Positions 1-12,700 of a DNA stretch of 64,000 nucleotides are shown here, piece by piece (the stretch's first letter is position 1; every line of letters begins with the position of its first letter). The DNA is from Phocoena phocoena. Taxonomy: Eukaryota; Chordata; Mammalia; Artiodactyla; Phocoenidae. Both the position numbers and the translations under genes were made by a program. The stretch spans positions 854,501-918,500 of the forward strand of contig NW_027077440.1 of the NCBI RefSeq assembly GCF_963924675.1, written 5' to 3'. The notes under the pieces are model-generated. The model did no database searches and had not been told where the DNA came from. It saw only the letters and a list, made by a program, of their open reading frames with translations.

Positions 1-919
1 GGAAGAATCTTAAAACCCATGGATATATATGTCTCCGTAAGAGAAACAAGCATGTGTACAGCGGCCGAAAGGCCACAGTGAAAATCCGATAAATCCCATT
101 ATCAAAATAAATTTCGAAAACAAAACACAAAGACAGTGAAATAGAGAGCAATTCTTAAATAATTCACTCAGGGCATGTGATGCAACCGGGATTGACCACA
201 TCTACTCCCAGAGCTGGTTGAGACATAAGGCTGGACACTTCAGGCTGATAGCATTGGTGAGTTTCGGTGAGCAAATGCAGACCCTTTGAAGTCATACTGC
301 ATGGTACCTATTCCATGGTTCCCAACTCTTCAGGTTCAAGGGATTCTTCCTCCAGCTAAAACATGCATGGGAAACCCACAGTATGGTCCTCCGTGTGATT
401 GGGAAATGATTTAAAATGCATCTCAGTTTTCGTATCCTGGTCCTCGGGTTCACCATTCCAGATGCTTTACTAACATTCTCCCTGCTTGGAGAGTCAGTGC
501 CTTTAACCTCCTGTTTGACACAGCTTGCAATTTCTGTGCAAGATGAATAGGAAAAGGGAGAACCAATGAGAGACTAGCTGTAGGTGTCTGCACGGGCAAA
601 TGTAACGCTCATTTCCCACCAGGAAGAGGAATTAACCAAAGGCTCAGCATGCCCTGCAGGAAACAGATTAGGGCCTGAAGCAATCCTGCGGTTTTGTGCC
701 CAGCTCACAAGAAAGCGAGTTGAAGAAATGAGCTCAGGGGCACTGTAATTCACAAACCTGCAGAGTTATAAATGACAGCTATCTTCCAAAAGAATATTGA
801 AGTAAGCCTGCGAAGGGGACTTGAAAGCGGGGCAGAATTTCAGGAAAACGATTGCAGGGGGTAGACTGGAATTGCCCTAAAAGCATAGGAAAAGAGGCAG
901 AACGTTGACAATGTTGCAC

Positions 920-991
920 TTGGCCAAAAAGGGCGTATGCGTTTTTTCCTGAATATATTCAGGAAAAAACGCATACGCCCTTTTTGGCCAA
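920..991. repeat. 72 bp perfect palindrome, no spacer
   Basis: The 36 bases before the centre (between 955 and 956) are the exact reverse complement of the 36 after it. The outer ends are ttggcc and ggccaa, and the core is ttcctgaatatattcaggaa. The same element opens every unit. By eye it is perfect at 920, 4415, 11454 and 23752. It carries one or two mismatches in many others (for example 6162, 7909, 15013, 16760, 27247, 39522), several at 18507, and one-base shortened arms at 36032, 37778 and 41269. Such a sequence can extrude as a cruciform in DNA, and a transcript of either strand would fold into a long hairpin. The right arm belongs to the L1-derived half; the left arm is its inverted copy. 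Confidence 0.95.
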
Positions 992-1875
992 CCAAGCAAG
1001 CCTGTAAAGGAAATCTGCACTACAATGAAATCTCACTGCCCCCCGGGCAAAAGGGCCATCTGAAAAAAGTGTAAAATCTGGAAAGGTAGGACAGGATATG
1101 GAGAACAGGGAGCCTTGTTATGCTGATTGGCAGGATGTAAATTGCCAGCAGCAACCCTGGAGAAGTGTATGGTGTTTCCTGAAACACGTAAGAAATAAAG
1201 CAACACAGCCTATGGCAATTGCACTTATGGTCCTATTCCTTAGGGAAATTAAAATCAAAAACAGAGAGCCACCCCAAAGTTTGGGACGGCTGTGTTCCCA
1301 AGAAGCTCGTCTACAGTACCAGGTAAATATCCCAGAAAGCAAAAAATGGATAAAGAAGTTGTGGCACGTACGTGCAATGCAATATCACTCAGCAATGAAA
1401 TCTGTGTCATCAGGCCCGTAGCGGCATAATGAATGGATGCAGGTACGGTGATTCTACGTGAACTACGTCACACAGAAAAAGAAACATCATAAGATATCAC
1501 TAATACACGGAATGTAAACTTGACTACACATGAACTGAATTACAAAACAGAACAGGGTCTCAAATTTAGAAAACCAACTAGTGTTTGCTTATGGGGAAAG
1601 GTGCCTTGGGGTGCTGCATAAAACCAGAGACTGAAATTAGCACAGATAACATTCCATAAGCCAAATATGTAATACACAAGACCTACTCCATGCTCAACGA
1701 AATGGAATCAACACCACATATTCAACGCCTAGGAATATACCTGACTAGGAAGAATCTTAAAACCCATGGATATATATGTCTCCATAAGAGAATCAAGCGT
1801 GTGTACAGCGGCCGAAACGCAGCAGTGAAAATCCGATAAATCCCATTATCAAAATAAATATCGAAAACAAAACAC
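956..1875 (+). mobile_element. L1 3' end built into the satellite unit (first copy)
   Basis: The stretch can be followed by eye along a cetartiodactyl L1. It runs through an ORF2 segment around 1,000-1,150 (actacaatgaa... then ggatatggagaacaggg and ggatgtaaattg), an ORF2 C-terminal segment at about 1,345-1,400 (atggataaagaagttgtgg, then aatatcactcagc), and a 3' UTR part at about 1,480-1,600 (catcataagatatcac, tgaattacaaaacagaac, atggggaaagg). It ends in a terminal part with an A-rich tail near 1,845-1,880. The same ORF2 landmarks, in the same order, occur in the less decayed L1 at 60,692-61,430 of this window. This piece is repeated in every unit. The recognition of the 3' UTR portion rests on remembered artiodactyl L1 sequence; the ORF2 portion can be checked inside the window. 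Confidence 0.82.
1098..1421 (+). pseudogene. Decayed L1 ORF2 C-terminal remnant, 107 residues open
   Basis: This frame is not a gene but a fossil of L1 ORF2p. Residues ~21-27 read WRSVWCF followed by LKH, and residues ~84-102 read WIKKLWHVRAMQYHSAMKS. Both resemble, in spacing and order, the conserved tryptophan-rich C-terminal stretch of L1 ORF2p, and the corresponding frame of the L1 at 60,823-61,053 ends in IKMWYIYKMEYY. The region between is scrambled by indels. The same frame is open in class A units (1098, 2846, 18685, 41446, with variants at 22183 and 25678). In class B units it is closed by a TAG in the ctatagctta segment. Being open in several copies reflects homogenisation of the array, not coding constraint. 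Confidence 0.75.
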
Positions 1876-4800
1876 AAAGACAGTGAAATAGAGAGCAATT
1901 CTTAAATAATTCACTCAGGGCATGTGATGTAACCGGGATTGACCACATCTACACACAGAGCTGGTTGAGACATAAAGGCTGGACACTTCAGGCTGATAAC
2001 ATTGGTGAGGTTCGGTGAGCAAATGCACACCCTTTGAAGTCATACTGCATGGTACCTATTCCATGGGTCCCAACTCTCCAGGTTCAAGGGATTCTTCCTC
2101 CAGCTAAAACATGCATGGGAAACCCAGAGTATCGTCCATCATGTGATTGGGCAACGATTTAAAATGCATCTCAGTTTTCGTATCCTGGTCCTCGGGTTCA
2201 CCATTCCAGATGCTCTACTAACACTCTCCCCGCTTGGAGAGTCAGTGCCTTTAACCTCCTGTTTGGCACAGCTTGCAATTTCTGTGCAAAATGAACAGGA
2301 ATAGGGAGAACCAATGAGAGACTAGCTGTAGGTGTCTGCACGGGCAAATGTAACGCTTATTGCCGACCAGGAAGAGGAATTAAACAAAGGCTCAGCATGC
2401 CCTGCTGAAAACAGATTAGGGCCTGAAGCAATCCTGCGGTTTTGTGCCCAGCTCACAAGAAAGCGAGTTGAAGAAAGGAGCTCAGGGGCACTGTAATTCA
2501 CAAACCTGCAGAGTTATAAATGACAGCTATCCTCCAAAAATATATTGAAGTAAGCCTGCGAAGGGGACTGGAAAGCGGGGCAGAATTTCAGGAAAACGAT
2601 TGCAGGGGGTAGACTGGAATTGTCCTGAAAGCATAGGAAAAGAGGCAGAACGTCGACAATGATGCACTTGGGCAAAAAGGGTGTATGCGTTTTTTCCTGA
2701 ATATATTCAGGAAAAAACGCATACGCCCTTTTTGGCCAACCAAGCAAGCCTGTAAAGTAAATCTGCACTGCAATGAAGTCTCACTGCCCCCCGGGCAAAA
2801 GGGCCATCTGAAAAAAGTGTAAAATCCAGAAAGGTAGGACAGGATATGGAGAACAGGGAGCCTTGTTATGCTGATTGGCAGGATGTAAATTGTGAACAGC
2901 CACACTGGAGAAGTGTATGGTGTTTCCTGAAACACGTAAGAAATAAAGCAACACAGCCTTTGGCAATTGCACTTATGGTCCTATTGCTTAGGGAAATTAA
3001 AATCAAAAACAGAGAGCCACACCAAAGTTTGGGACGGCTGTGTTCCCAAGAAGCTCGTCTACAGTACCAGGTAAATATCCCAGAAAGCAAAAAATGGATA
3101 AAGAAGTTGTGGCACGTACGTGCAATGCAATATCACGCAGCAATGAAATCTGTGTCATCAGGCCCGTAGCGGCATAGTGAGTGGATGCAGGTACGGTGAT
3201 TCTACGTGAACTACGTCACACAGAAAAAGAAACATCATAAGATATCACTAATACACGGAATGTAAACTTGACTACACATGAACTGAATTACAAAACAGAA
3301 CAGGGTCTCAAATTTAGAAAACCAACTAGTGCTTTCTTATGGGGAAAGGTGCCTTGGGGTGCTGCATAAAAGCAGAGACTGAAATTAGCACAGATAACTT
3401 TCCATAAGCCAAATATGTAATAGACAAGACCTACTGCTTGCTCAACGAAATGGACCCAACACCACATATTCAACGCCTAGGAATATACCTGACTAGGAAG
3501 AATCTTAAAACCCATGGATATATATGTCTCCGTAAGAGAACCAAGCGTGTGTACAGCGGCATAAACGCAGCAGTGAAAATCCGATAAATCCCATTATCAA
3601 AATAAATTTCGAAAACAAAACACAAAGACAGTGAAATAGAGAGCAATTCTTAAATAATTCACTCAGGGCATGTGATGCAACCGGGATTGACCACATCTAC
3701 ACCCAGAGATGGTTGAGACATAAGGCTGGACACTTCAGGCTGATCGCATTGGTGAGTTTCGGTGAGCAAATGCAGACCCTTTGAAGTCATACTGCATTGT
3801 ACCCATTCCATGGGTCCCAACTCTCCAGGTTCAAGGGATTCTTCCTCCAGCTAAAACATGCATGGGAAACCCAGAGTATCGTCCACCGTGTGATTGGGAA
3901 ACGATTTAAAATGCATCTCAGTTTTCGTATCCTGGTCCTCGGGTTCACCATTCCAGATGCTTTACTAACACTCTCCCCGCTTGGAGAGCCAGTGCCTTTA
4001 ACCTCCTGTTTGGCACAGCTTGCAATTTCTGTGCAAGATGAACAGGAATAGGGAGAACCAATGAGAGACTAGCTGTAGGTGTCTGCACGGGCAAATGTAA
4101 CGCTCATTGCCCACCAGGAAGAGGAATTAAACAAAGGCTCAGTGTGCCCTGCTGGAAACAGATTAGGGCCTGAAGCAATCCTGCGGTTTTGTGCCCAGCT
4201 CACAAGAAAGCGAGTTGAAGAAAGGAGCTCAGGGGCAGTGTAATTCACAAACCTGCAGAGTTATAAATGACAGCTATCTTCCAAAAGAATATTGAAGTAA
4301 GCCTGCGAAGGGGACTTGAAAGCGGTGCAGAATTTCAGGAAAACGATTGCAGGGGGTAGACTGGAATTGCCCTGAAAGCATAGGAAAAGAGGCAGAACGT
4401 CGACAATGATGCACTTGGCCAAAAAGGGCGTATGCGTTTTTTCCTGAATATATTCAGGAAAAAACGCATACGCCCTTTTTGGCCAACCAAGCAAGCCTGA
4501 AAAGGAAATCTGCACTACAATGAAGTCTCACTGTCCCCCGGGCAAAAGGGCCATCTGAAAAAAGTGTAAAATCCAGAAAGGTAGGACAGGATATGGAGAA
4601 CAGGGAGCCTTGTTATGCTGATTGGCAGGATGTAAATTGCCAGCAGCCACCCTGGAGAAGTGTATGGTGTTTCCTGAAACACGTAAGAAACAAAGCAACA
4701 CAGCCTATGGCACTTCCACTTATGGTCCTATAGCTTACGGAAATTAAAATCAAAAACAGACAGCCACCCCAATATTTGGGATGGCTGTGTTCACAAGAAG

Positions 4801-7800
4801 CTCGTCTACAGTATCAGGTAAATATCCCAGAAAGCAAAAAATGGATAAAGAAGTTGTGGCACGTACGTGCAATGCAATATCACTCAGCAATGAAATCTGT
4901 GTCATCAGGCCCGTAACGGCATAGTGAGTGGATGCAGGTACGGTGATTCTACGTGAAATACGTCACACAGAAAAAGAAACATCATAAGTTATCACTAATA
5001 CACGGAATGTAAACTTGACTACACATGAACTGAATTACAAAACAGAACAGGGTCTCAAATTTAGAAAACCAACTAATGCTTGCTTATGGGGAAAGGTGCG
5101 TTGAGGTGCTGCATAAAACCAGAGACTGAAATTAGCACAGATAACATTCCATAAGCCAAATATGTAATAGACAAGACCTACTGCTTGCTCAACGAAATGG
5201 ACCCAACACCACATATTCAACGCCTAGGAATCTACCCGACTAGGAAGAATCTTAAAACCCATGGATATATATGTCTCCGTAAGAGAATCAAGCGTGTTTT
5301 CAGCGACCGAAACGCAGCAGTGAAAATCAGATAAATCCCATTATCAAAATAAATTTCGAAAACAAATCACAAAGACAGTGAAATAGAGAGCAATTCTTAA
5401 ATAATTCACTCAGGGCATGTGATGCAACCAGGATTGACCACATCTACACCCAGAGCTGGTTGAGACATAAGGCTGGACACTTCAGGCTGATAGCATTGGT
5501 GAGTTTCGGTGAGCAAATGCAGACCCTTTGAAGTCATACTGCATGGTAACTATTCCATGGGTCCCAACTCTTCAGGTTCAAGGGATTCTTCCTCCAGCTA
5601 AAACATGCATGGGAAACCCACAGTATGGTCCACCGTGTGATTGGGAAATGATTTAAAATGCATCTCACTTTTCGTATCCTGGTCCTCGGGTTCACCATTC
5701 CAGATGCTTTACTAACACTCTCCCTGCTTGGAGAGTCAGTGCCTTTAACCTCCTGTTTGGCACAGCTTGCAATTTCTGTGCAAGATGAACAGGAATAGGG
5801 AGAACCAATGAGAGACTAGCTGTAGGTGTCTGCACGGGCAAATGTAACGCTCATTTCCCACCAGGAAGAGGAATTAAACAAAGGCTCAGCGTGCCCTGCC
5901 TGAAACAGATTAGGGCCTGAAGCAATCCTGTGGTTTTGTGACCACCTCACAAGAAAGCGAGTTTTAGAAAGGAGCTCAGGGGCACTGTAATTCACAAACC
6001 TGCAGAGTTATAAATGACAGCTATCCTCCAAAAATATATTGAAGTAAGCCTGCGAAGGGGACTTGAAAGCGGGGCAGAATTTCCAGAAAACGATTGCAGG
6101 GGGTTTACTGGAATTGCCCTTAAAGCATAGGAAAAGAGGCACAACGTCGACAATGATGCACTTGGCCAAAAAGGGCGTATGCGTTTTTTTCTGAATATAT
6201 TCAGGAAAAAACGCATACGCCCTTTTTGGCCAACCAAGCAAGCCTGTAAAGGAAATCTGCACTACAATGAAGTCTCACTGCCCCCCGGGCAAAAGGGCCA
6301 TCTGAAAAAAGTGTAAAATCCAGAAAGGTAGGACAGGATATGGAGAACAGGGAGCCTTGTTATGCTGATTGGCAGGATGTAAATTGCCAGCAGCCACCCT
6401 GGAGAAGTGTATGGTGTTTCCTGAAACACGTAAGAAACAAAGCAACACAGCCTATGGCACTTCCACTTATGGTCCTATAGCTTACGGAAATTAAAATCAA
6501 AAAAAGACAGCCACCCCAATATTTGGGATGGCTGTATTCACAAGAAGCTCGTCTACAGTATCAGGTAAATATCCCAGAAAGCAAAAAATGGATAAAGAAG
6601 TTGTGGCACGTACGTACAATGCAATATCACTCAGCAATGAAATCTGTGTCATCAGGCCCGTAGCGGCATAGTGAGTGGATGCAGGTACGGTGATTCTACG
6701 TGAACTACGTCATACAGAAAAAGAAACATCATAAGATATCACTAATACACGGAATGTAAACTTGACTACACATGAACTGAATTACAAAACAGAACAGGGT
6801 CTCAAATATAGAAACCCAACTAGTGCTTGCTTATGGGGAAAGGTGCGTTGGGGTGCTGCATAAAACCAGAGACTGAAATTAGCACAGATAACTTTCCATA
6901 AGCCAAATATGTAATAGACAAGACCTACTGCTTGCTCAACGAAATGGACCCAACACCACATATTCAACGCCTAGGAATATACCTGACTAGGAAGAATCTT
7001 AAAACCCATGGATATATATGTCTCCGTAAGAGAACCAAGCGTGTGTACAGCGGCATAAATGCAGCAGTGAACATCCAATAAATCCCATTATCAAAATAAA
7101 TTTCGAAAACAAAACACAAAGACAGTGAAATAGAGAGCAATTCTTAAATAATTCACTCAGGGCATGTGATGCAACCGGGATTGACCACATCTACACCCAC
7201 AGCTGGTTGAGACATAAGGCTGGACACGTCAGGCTGATAGCATTGGTGAGTTTCGGTGAGCAAATGCAGACCCTTTGAAGTCATACTGCATTGTACCCAT
7301 TCCATGGGTCCCAACTCTCCAGGTTCAAGGGATTCTTCCTCCAGCTAAAACATGCATGGGAAACCCAGAGTATCGTCCACCGTGTGATTGGGAAACGATT
7401 TAAAATGCATCTCAGTTTTCGTATTCTGGTCCTCGGGTTCACCATTCTAGATGCTTTACTAAAACTCTCCCCGCTTGGAGAGTCAGTGCCTTTAACCTCC
7501 TGTTTGGCACAGCTTGCAATTTCTGTGCAAGATGAACAGGAATAGGGAGAACCAATGAGAAACTAGCTGTAGGTGTCTGCACGGGCAAATGTAACGCTCA
7601 TTGCCCACCAGGAAGAGGAATTAAACAAAAGCTCAGTGTGCCCTGCTGGAAACAGATTAGGGCCTGAAGCAATCCTGCGGTTTTGTGCCCAGCTCACAAG
7701 AAAGCGAGTTGAAGAAAGGAGCTCAGGGGCACTGTAATTCACAAACCTGCAGAGTTATAAATGACAGCTATCTTCCAAAAGAATATTGAAGTAAGCCTGC

Positions 7801-9654
7801 GAAGGGGACTTGAAAGCGGGGCAGAATTTCAGGAAAACGATTGCAGGGGGTAGACTGGAATTGCCCTGAAAGCATAGGAAAAGAGGCAGAACTTCGAAAA
7901 TGATGCACTTGGCCAAAAAGTGCGTATGCGTTTTTTCCTGAATATATTCAGGAAAAAACGCATACGCCCTTTTTGGCCAACCAAGCAAGCCTGTAAAAGA
8001 AATCTGCACTACAATGAAATCTGACTGCCCCCCGGGCAAAAGGGCCATCTGAAAAAAGTGTAAAATCCGGAAAGGTGGGATAGGATATGGAGAACAGGGA
8101 GCCTAGTTATGCTGATTGGCAGGATGTAAATTGCCAACAGCCACCCTGGAGAAGTTTTGGTGTTTCCTGAAACACGTAAGAAATAAAACAACACAGTCTA
8201 TGGCAATTGCACTTATGGTCCTATTCCTTAGGGAAATTAAAATCAAAAACAGAGTGCCAACCCAAAGTTTGGGACCGCTGTGTTCCCAAGAAGCTCGTCT
8301 ACAGTACCAGGTAAATATCCCAGAAAGCAAAAAATGGATAAAGAAGTTGTGGTACGTACGTGCAATGTAATATCACTCAGCAATGAAATCTGTGTCATCA
8401 GGCCCGTAGCAGCATAATGAATGGATGCAGGTACGGTGATTCTACGTGAACTACGTCACACAGAAAAACAAACATCATAAGATATCACTAATACACGGAA
8501 TGTAAACTTGACTACACATGAACTGAATTACAAAACAGAACAGGGTCTCAAATTTAGAAAACCAACTAGTGCTTGCTTATGGGGAAAGGTGCGTTGGGGT
8601 GCTGCATAAAACCAGAGACTGAAATTAGCACAGATAACTTTCCATAAGCCAAATATGTAATAGACAAGACCTACTCCTTGCTCAACGAAATGGACCCAAC
8701 ACCACATATTCAAAGCCTAGGAATATACATGACTAGGAAGAATCTTAAAACCCATGGATATATATGTCTCCGTAAGAGAATCAAGCGTGTGTACAGCGGC
8801 CGAAACGCAGCAGTGAAAATCCGATAAATCCCACTATCAAAATAAATTTCGAAAACAAAACACAAAGACAGTGAAATAGAGAGCAATTCTTAAATAATTC
8901 ACTCAGGGCATGTGATGCAACTGGGATTGACCACATCTACACCCAGAGGTGGTTGAGACATAAGGCTGGACACTTCAGGCTGATAGCATTGGTGAGTTTC
9001 GGTGAGCAAATTCAGACACTTTGAAGTCATACTGCATGGTACCTATTCCATGGGTCCCAACTCTTCAGGTTCAAGGGATTCTTCCTCCAGCTAAAACATG
9101 CATGGGAAACCCAGAGTATCGTCCACCGTGTGATTGGGAAACGATTTAAAATGCATCTCAGTTTTCGTATCCTGGTCCTCGGGTTCACCATTCCAGATGC
9201 TTTACTAACACTCTCCCCGCTTGGAGAGTCAGTGCCTTTAACCTCCTCTTTGGCACAGCTTGCAATTTCTGTGCAAGATGAACAGGAATAGGGAGAACCA
9301 ATGAGAGACTAGCTGTAGGTGTCTACACGGGCAAATGTAACGCTTATTGCCGATCAGGAAAAGGAATTAAACAAAGGCTCATCATGCCCAGCAGAAAACA
9401 GATTAGGGCCTGAAGCAATCCTGCGGTTTTGTGCCCAGCTCACAAGAAAACGAGTTGAAGAAAGGATCTCAGGGGCACTGTAATTCACAAACCTGCAGAG
9501 TTATAAATGACAGCTATCTTCCAAAAGAATATTGAAGTAAGCCTGTGAAGGGGACTTGAAAGCGGGGCAGAATTTCAGGAAAACGATTGCAGGGGGTAGA
9601 CTGGAATTGCCCTGAAAGCATAGGAAAAGAGGCACAACGTCGACAATGATGCAC

Positions 9655-9778
9655 TTGGCCAAAAAGGGCGTATGGGTTTTTTCCTGAATATATTCCTGAA
9701 TATATTCAGGAAAATATATTCAGGAAAATATATTCCTGAATATATTCAGGAAAAAACGCATACGCCCTTTTTGGCCAA
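9655..9778. repeat. Expanded palindrome (+52 bp)
   Basis: The outer arms are as in the normal 72 bp palindrome, but the centre is expanded. The tattcctgaatatattc core is duplicated, and two copies of a 14 bp aggaaaatatattc unit are inserted before a second core. The interior is therefore a mixture of direct and inverted copies. The left arm also carries a tatggg change in place of tatgcg that breaks strict symmetry and is shared with the copies at 13,201 and 28,994, so the three probably have one origin. Confidence 0.92.
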
Positions 9779-12700
9779 ACAAGCAAGCCTGTAAAGGAAA
9801 TCTGCACTACAATGAAGTCTCACTGCCCCCCGGGCAAAAGGGCCATCTGAAAAAAGTGTAAAATCCAGAAAGGTAGGACAGGATATGGAGAACAGGGAGC
9901 CTTGTTATGCTGATTGGCAGGATGTAAACTGCCAGCAGCCACCCTGGAGAAGTGTATGGTGTTTCCTGAAACACGTAAGAAACAAAGCAACACAGCCTAT
10001 GGCACTTCCACTTATGGTCCTATAGCTTACGGAAATTAAAATCAAAAACAGACAGCCACCCCAATATTTGGGACGGCTGTGTGCACAAGAAGCTCGTCTA
10101 CAGTATCAGGTAAATATCCCAGAAAGCAAAAAATGGATGAAGAAGTTGTGGCACGTACGTACAATGCAATATCACTCAGCAATGAAATCTGTGTCATCAG
10201 GCCCGTAGCGGCATAGTGAGTGGATGCAGATACGGTGAATCTACGTGAACTACATCACACAGAAAAAGAAACATCATAAGATATCACTAATACACGGAAT
10301 GTAAACTTGACTACACATGAACTGAATTACAGAGCAGAACAGGGTCTCAAATTTAGAAAACCAACTAGTGCTTGCCTATGGGGAAAGGTGCGTTGGGGTG
10401 CAGCATAAAACCAGAGACTGAAATTAGCACAGATAACTTTCCATAAGCCAAATATGTAATAGACAAGACCTACTCCTTGCTCAACGAAATGGACCCAACA
10501 CCACATATTCAACGCCTAGGAATATACCTGACTAGGAAGAATCTTAAAACCCATGGATATATATGTCTCCGTAAGAGAACCAAGCGTGTGTACAGCAGCA
10601 TAAACGCAGCAGTGAAAATCCGATAAATCCCATTATCGAAATAAATTTCGAAAACAAAACACAAAGACAGTGAAATAGAGAGCAATTCTTAAATAATTCA
10701 CTCAGGGCATGTGATGCAACCGGGATTGACCACATCTACACCCAGAGCTGGTTGAGACATAAGGCTGGACACTTCAGGCTGATAGCATTGGTGAGTTTCG
10801 GTGAGCAAATGCAGACCCTTTGAAGTCATACTGCATGGTACCCATTCCATGGGTCCCAACTCTCCAAGTTCAAGGGATTCTTCCTCCAGCTAAAACATGC
10901 ATGGGAAACCCAGAGTATCGTCCACCGTGTGATTGGGAAACGATTTAAAATGCCTCTCAGTTTTCGTATCCTGGGCCTCGGGTTCACCATTCCAGATGCT
11001 TTACTAACACTCTCCCTGCTTGGAGAGTCAGTGCCTTTAACCTCCTCTTTGGCACAGCTTGCAATTTCTGTGCAAGATGAACAGGAATAGGGAGAACCAA
11101 TGAGAGACTAGCTATAGGTGTCTGCACGGGCAAATGTAATGCTCATTTCCCACCAGGAAGAGGAATTAACCAAAGGCTCAGCGTGCCCTGCCGGAAACAG
11201 ATTAGGGCCTGAAGCAATCCTGCGGTTTTGGGCCCAGCTCACAAGAAAGCGAGTTGAAGAAAGGAGCTCAGGGGCACTGTAATTCACAAACCTGCAGAGT
11301 TATAAATGACAGCTATCCTCCAAAAATATATTGAAGTAAGACTGCGAAGGGGACTTGAAAGCGGGGCAGAGTTTCAGGAAAACCATTGCAGGGGGTAGAC
11401 TGGAATTGCCCTGAAAGCATAGGAAAAGGGGCAGAACGTCGACAATGATGCACTTGGCCAAAAAGGGCGTATGCGTTTTTTCCTGAATATATTCAGGAAA
11501 AAACGCATACGCCCTTTTTGGCCAACCAAGCAAGCCTGTAAAGGAAATCTGCACTACAATGAAGTCTCACTGCCCCCCGGGCAAAAGGGCCATCTGAAAA
11601 AAGTGTAAAATCCAGAAAGGTAGGACAGGATATGGAGAACAGGGAGCCTTGTTATGCTGATTGGCAGGATGTAAATTGCCAGCAGCCACCCTGGAGAAGT
11701 GTATGGTGTTTCCTGAAACACCTAAGAAACAAAGCAACACAGCCTATGGCACTTCCACTTATGGTCCTATAGCTTACGGAAATTAAAATCAAAAACAGAC
11801 AGCCACCCCAATATTTCGAACGGCTGTGTTCACAAGAAGCTCGTCTACAGTATCAGGTAAATATCCCAGAAAGCAAAAAATGGCTAAAGAAGTTGTGGCA
11901 CGTACGTACAATGCAATATCACTCAGCAATGAAATCTGTGTCATCAGGCCCATAGCGGCATAGTGAGTGCATGCAGGTACGGTGAATCTACGTGAACTAC
12001 GTCACACAGAAAAAGAAACATCATAAGATATCACTAATACACGGAATGTAAACTTGACTACACATGAACTGAATTACAAAACAGAACAGGGTCTCAAATT
12101 TACAAAACCAACTAGTGCTTGCTTATGGGGAAAGGTGCGTTGGGGTGCTGCATAAAACCAGAGACTGAAATTAGCACAGATAACTTTCCATAAGCCAAAT
12201 ATGTAATAGACAAGACCTACTCCTTGCTCAACGAAATGGACCCAACACCACATATTCAACGCCTAGGAATATACCTGACTAGGAAGAATCTTAAAACCCA
12301 TGGATATATATGTCTCCGTAAGAGAATCAAGCGTGTGTACAGCGGCCGAAACGCAGCAGTGAAAATCCGATAAATCCCATTATCAAAATAAATTTCGAAA
12401 ACAAAACACAAAGACAGAGAAATAGAGAGCAATTCTTAAATAATTCACTCAGGGCATGTGATGCAACCGGGATTGACCACATCTACACCCAGAGCTGGTT
12501 GAGACATAAGGCTGGACACTTCAGGCTGATAGCATTGGTGAGTTTCGGTGAGCAAATGCAGACCCTTTGAAGTCATACTGCATGGTACCCATTCCATGGG
12601 TCCCAACTCTCCAAGTTCAAGGGATTCTTCCTCCAGCTAAAACATGCATGGGAAACCCAGAGTATCGTCCACCGTGTGATTGGGAAACGATTTAAAATGC

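Larger units (their letters stand above)
920..2667 (+). repeat. Representative satellite unit (first complete copy)
   Basis: Map of one unit. Offset 1-72 is the palindrome. From its centre (offset ~37) to about offset 955 the sequence follows an L1 3' end in sense orientation, closing in an A-rich tail-like stretch around 1,845-1,880. The remaining ~790 bp, from about 1,880 to 2,667, I do not recognise. That part contains a segment beginning with a conserved tgcacgggcaaatgtaacgc box (about 2,337-2,356 here, with one base changed), which later becomes the site of an L1 insertion and lies just inside a junction with another repeat. This copy is of sequence class A: it lacks the TAG stop found in class B units, so the ORF2-like frame is open. 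Confidence 0.9.
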
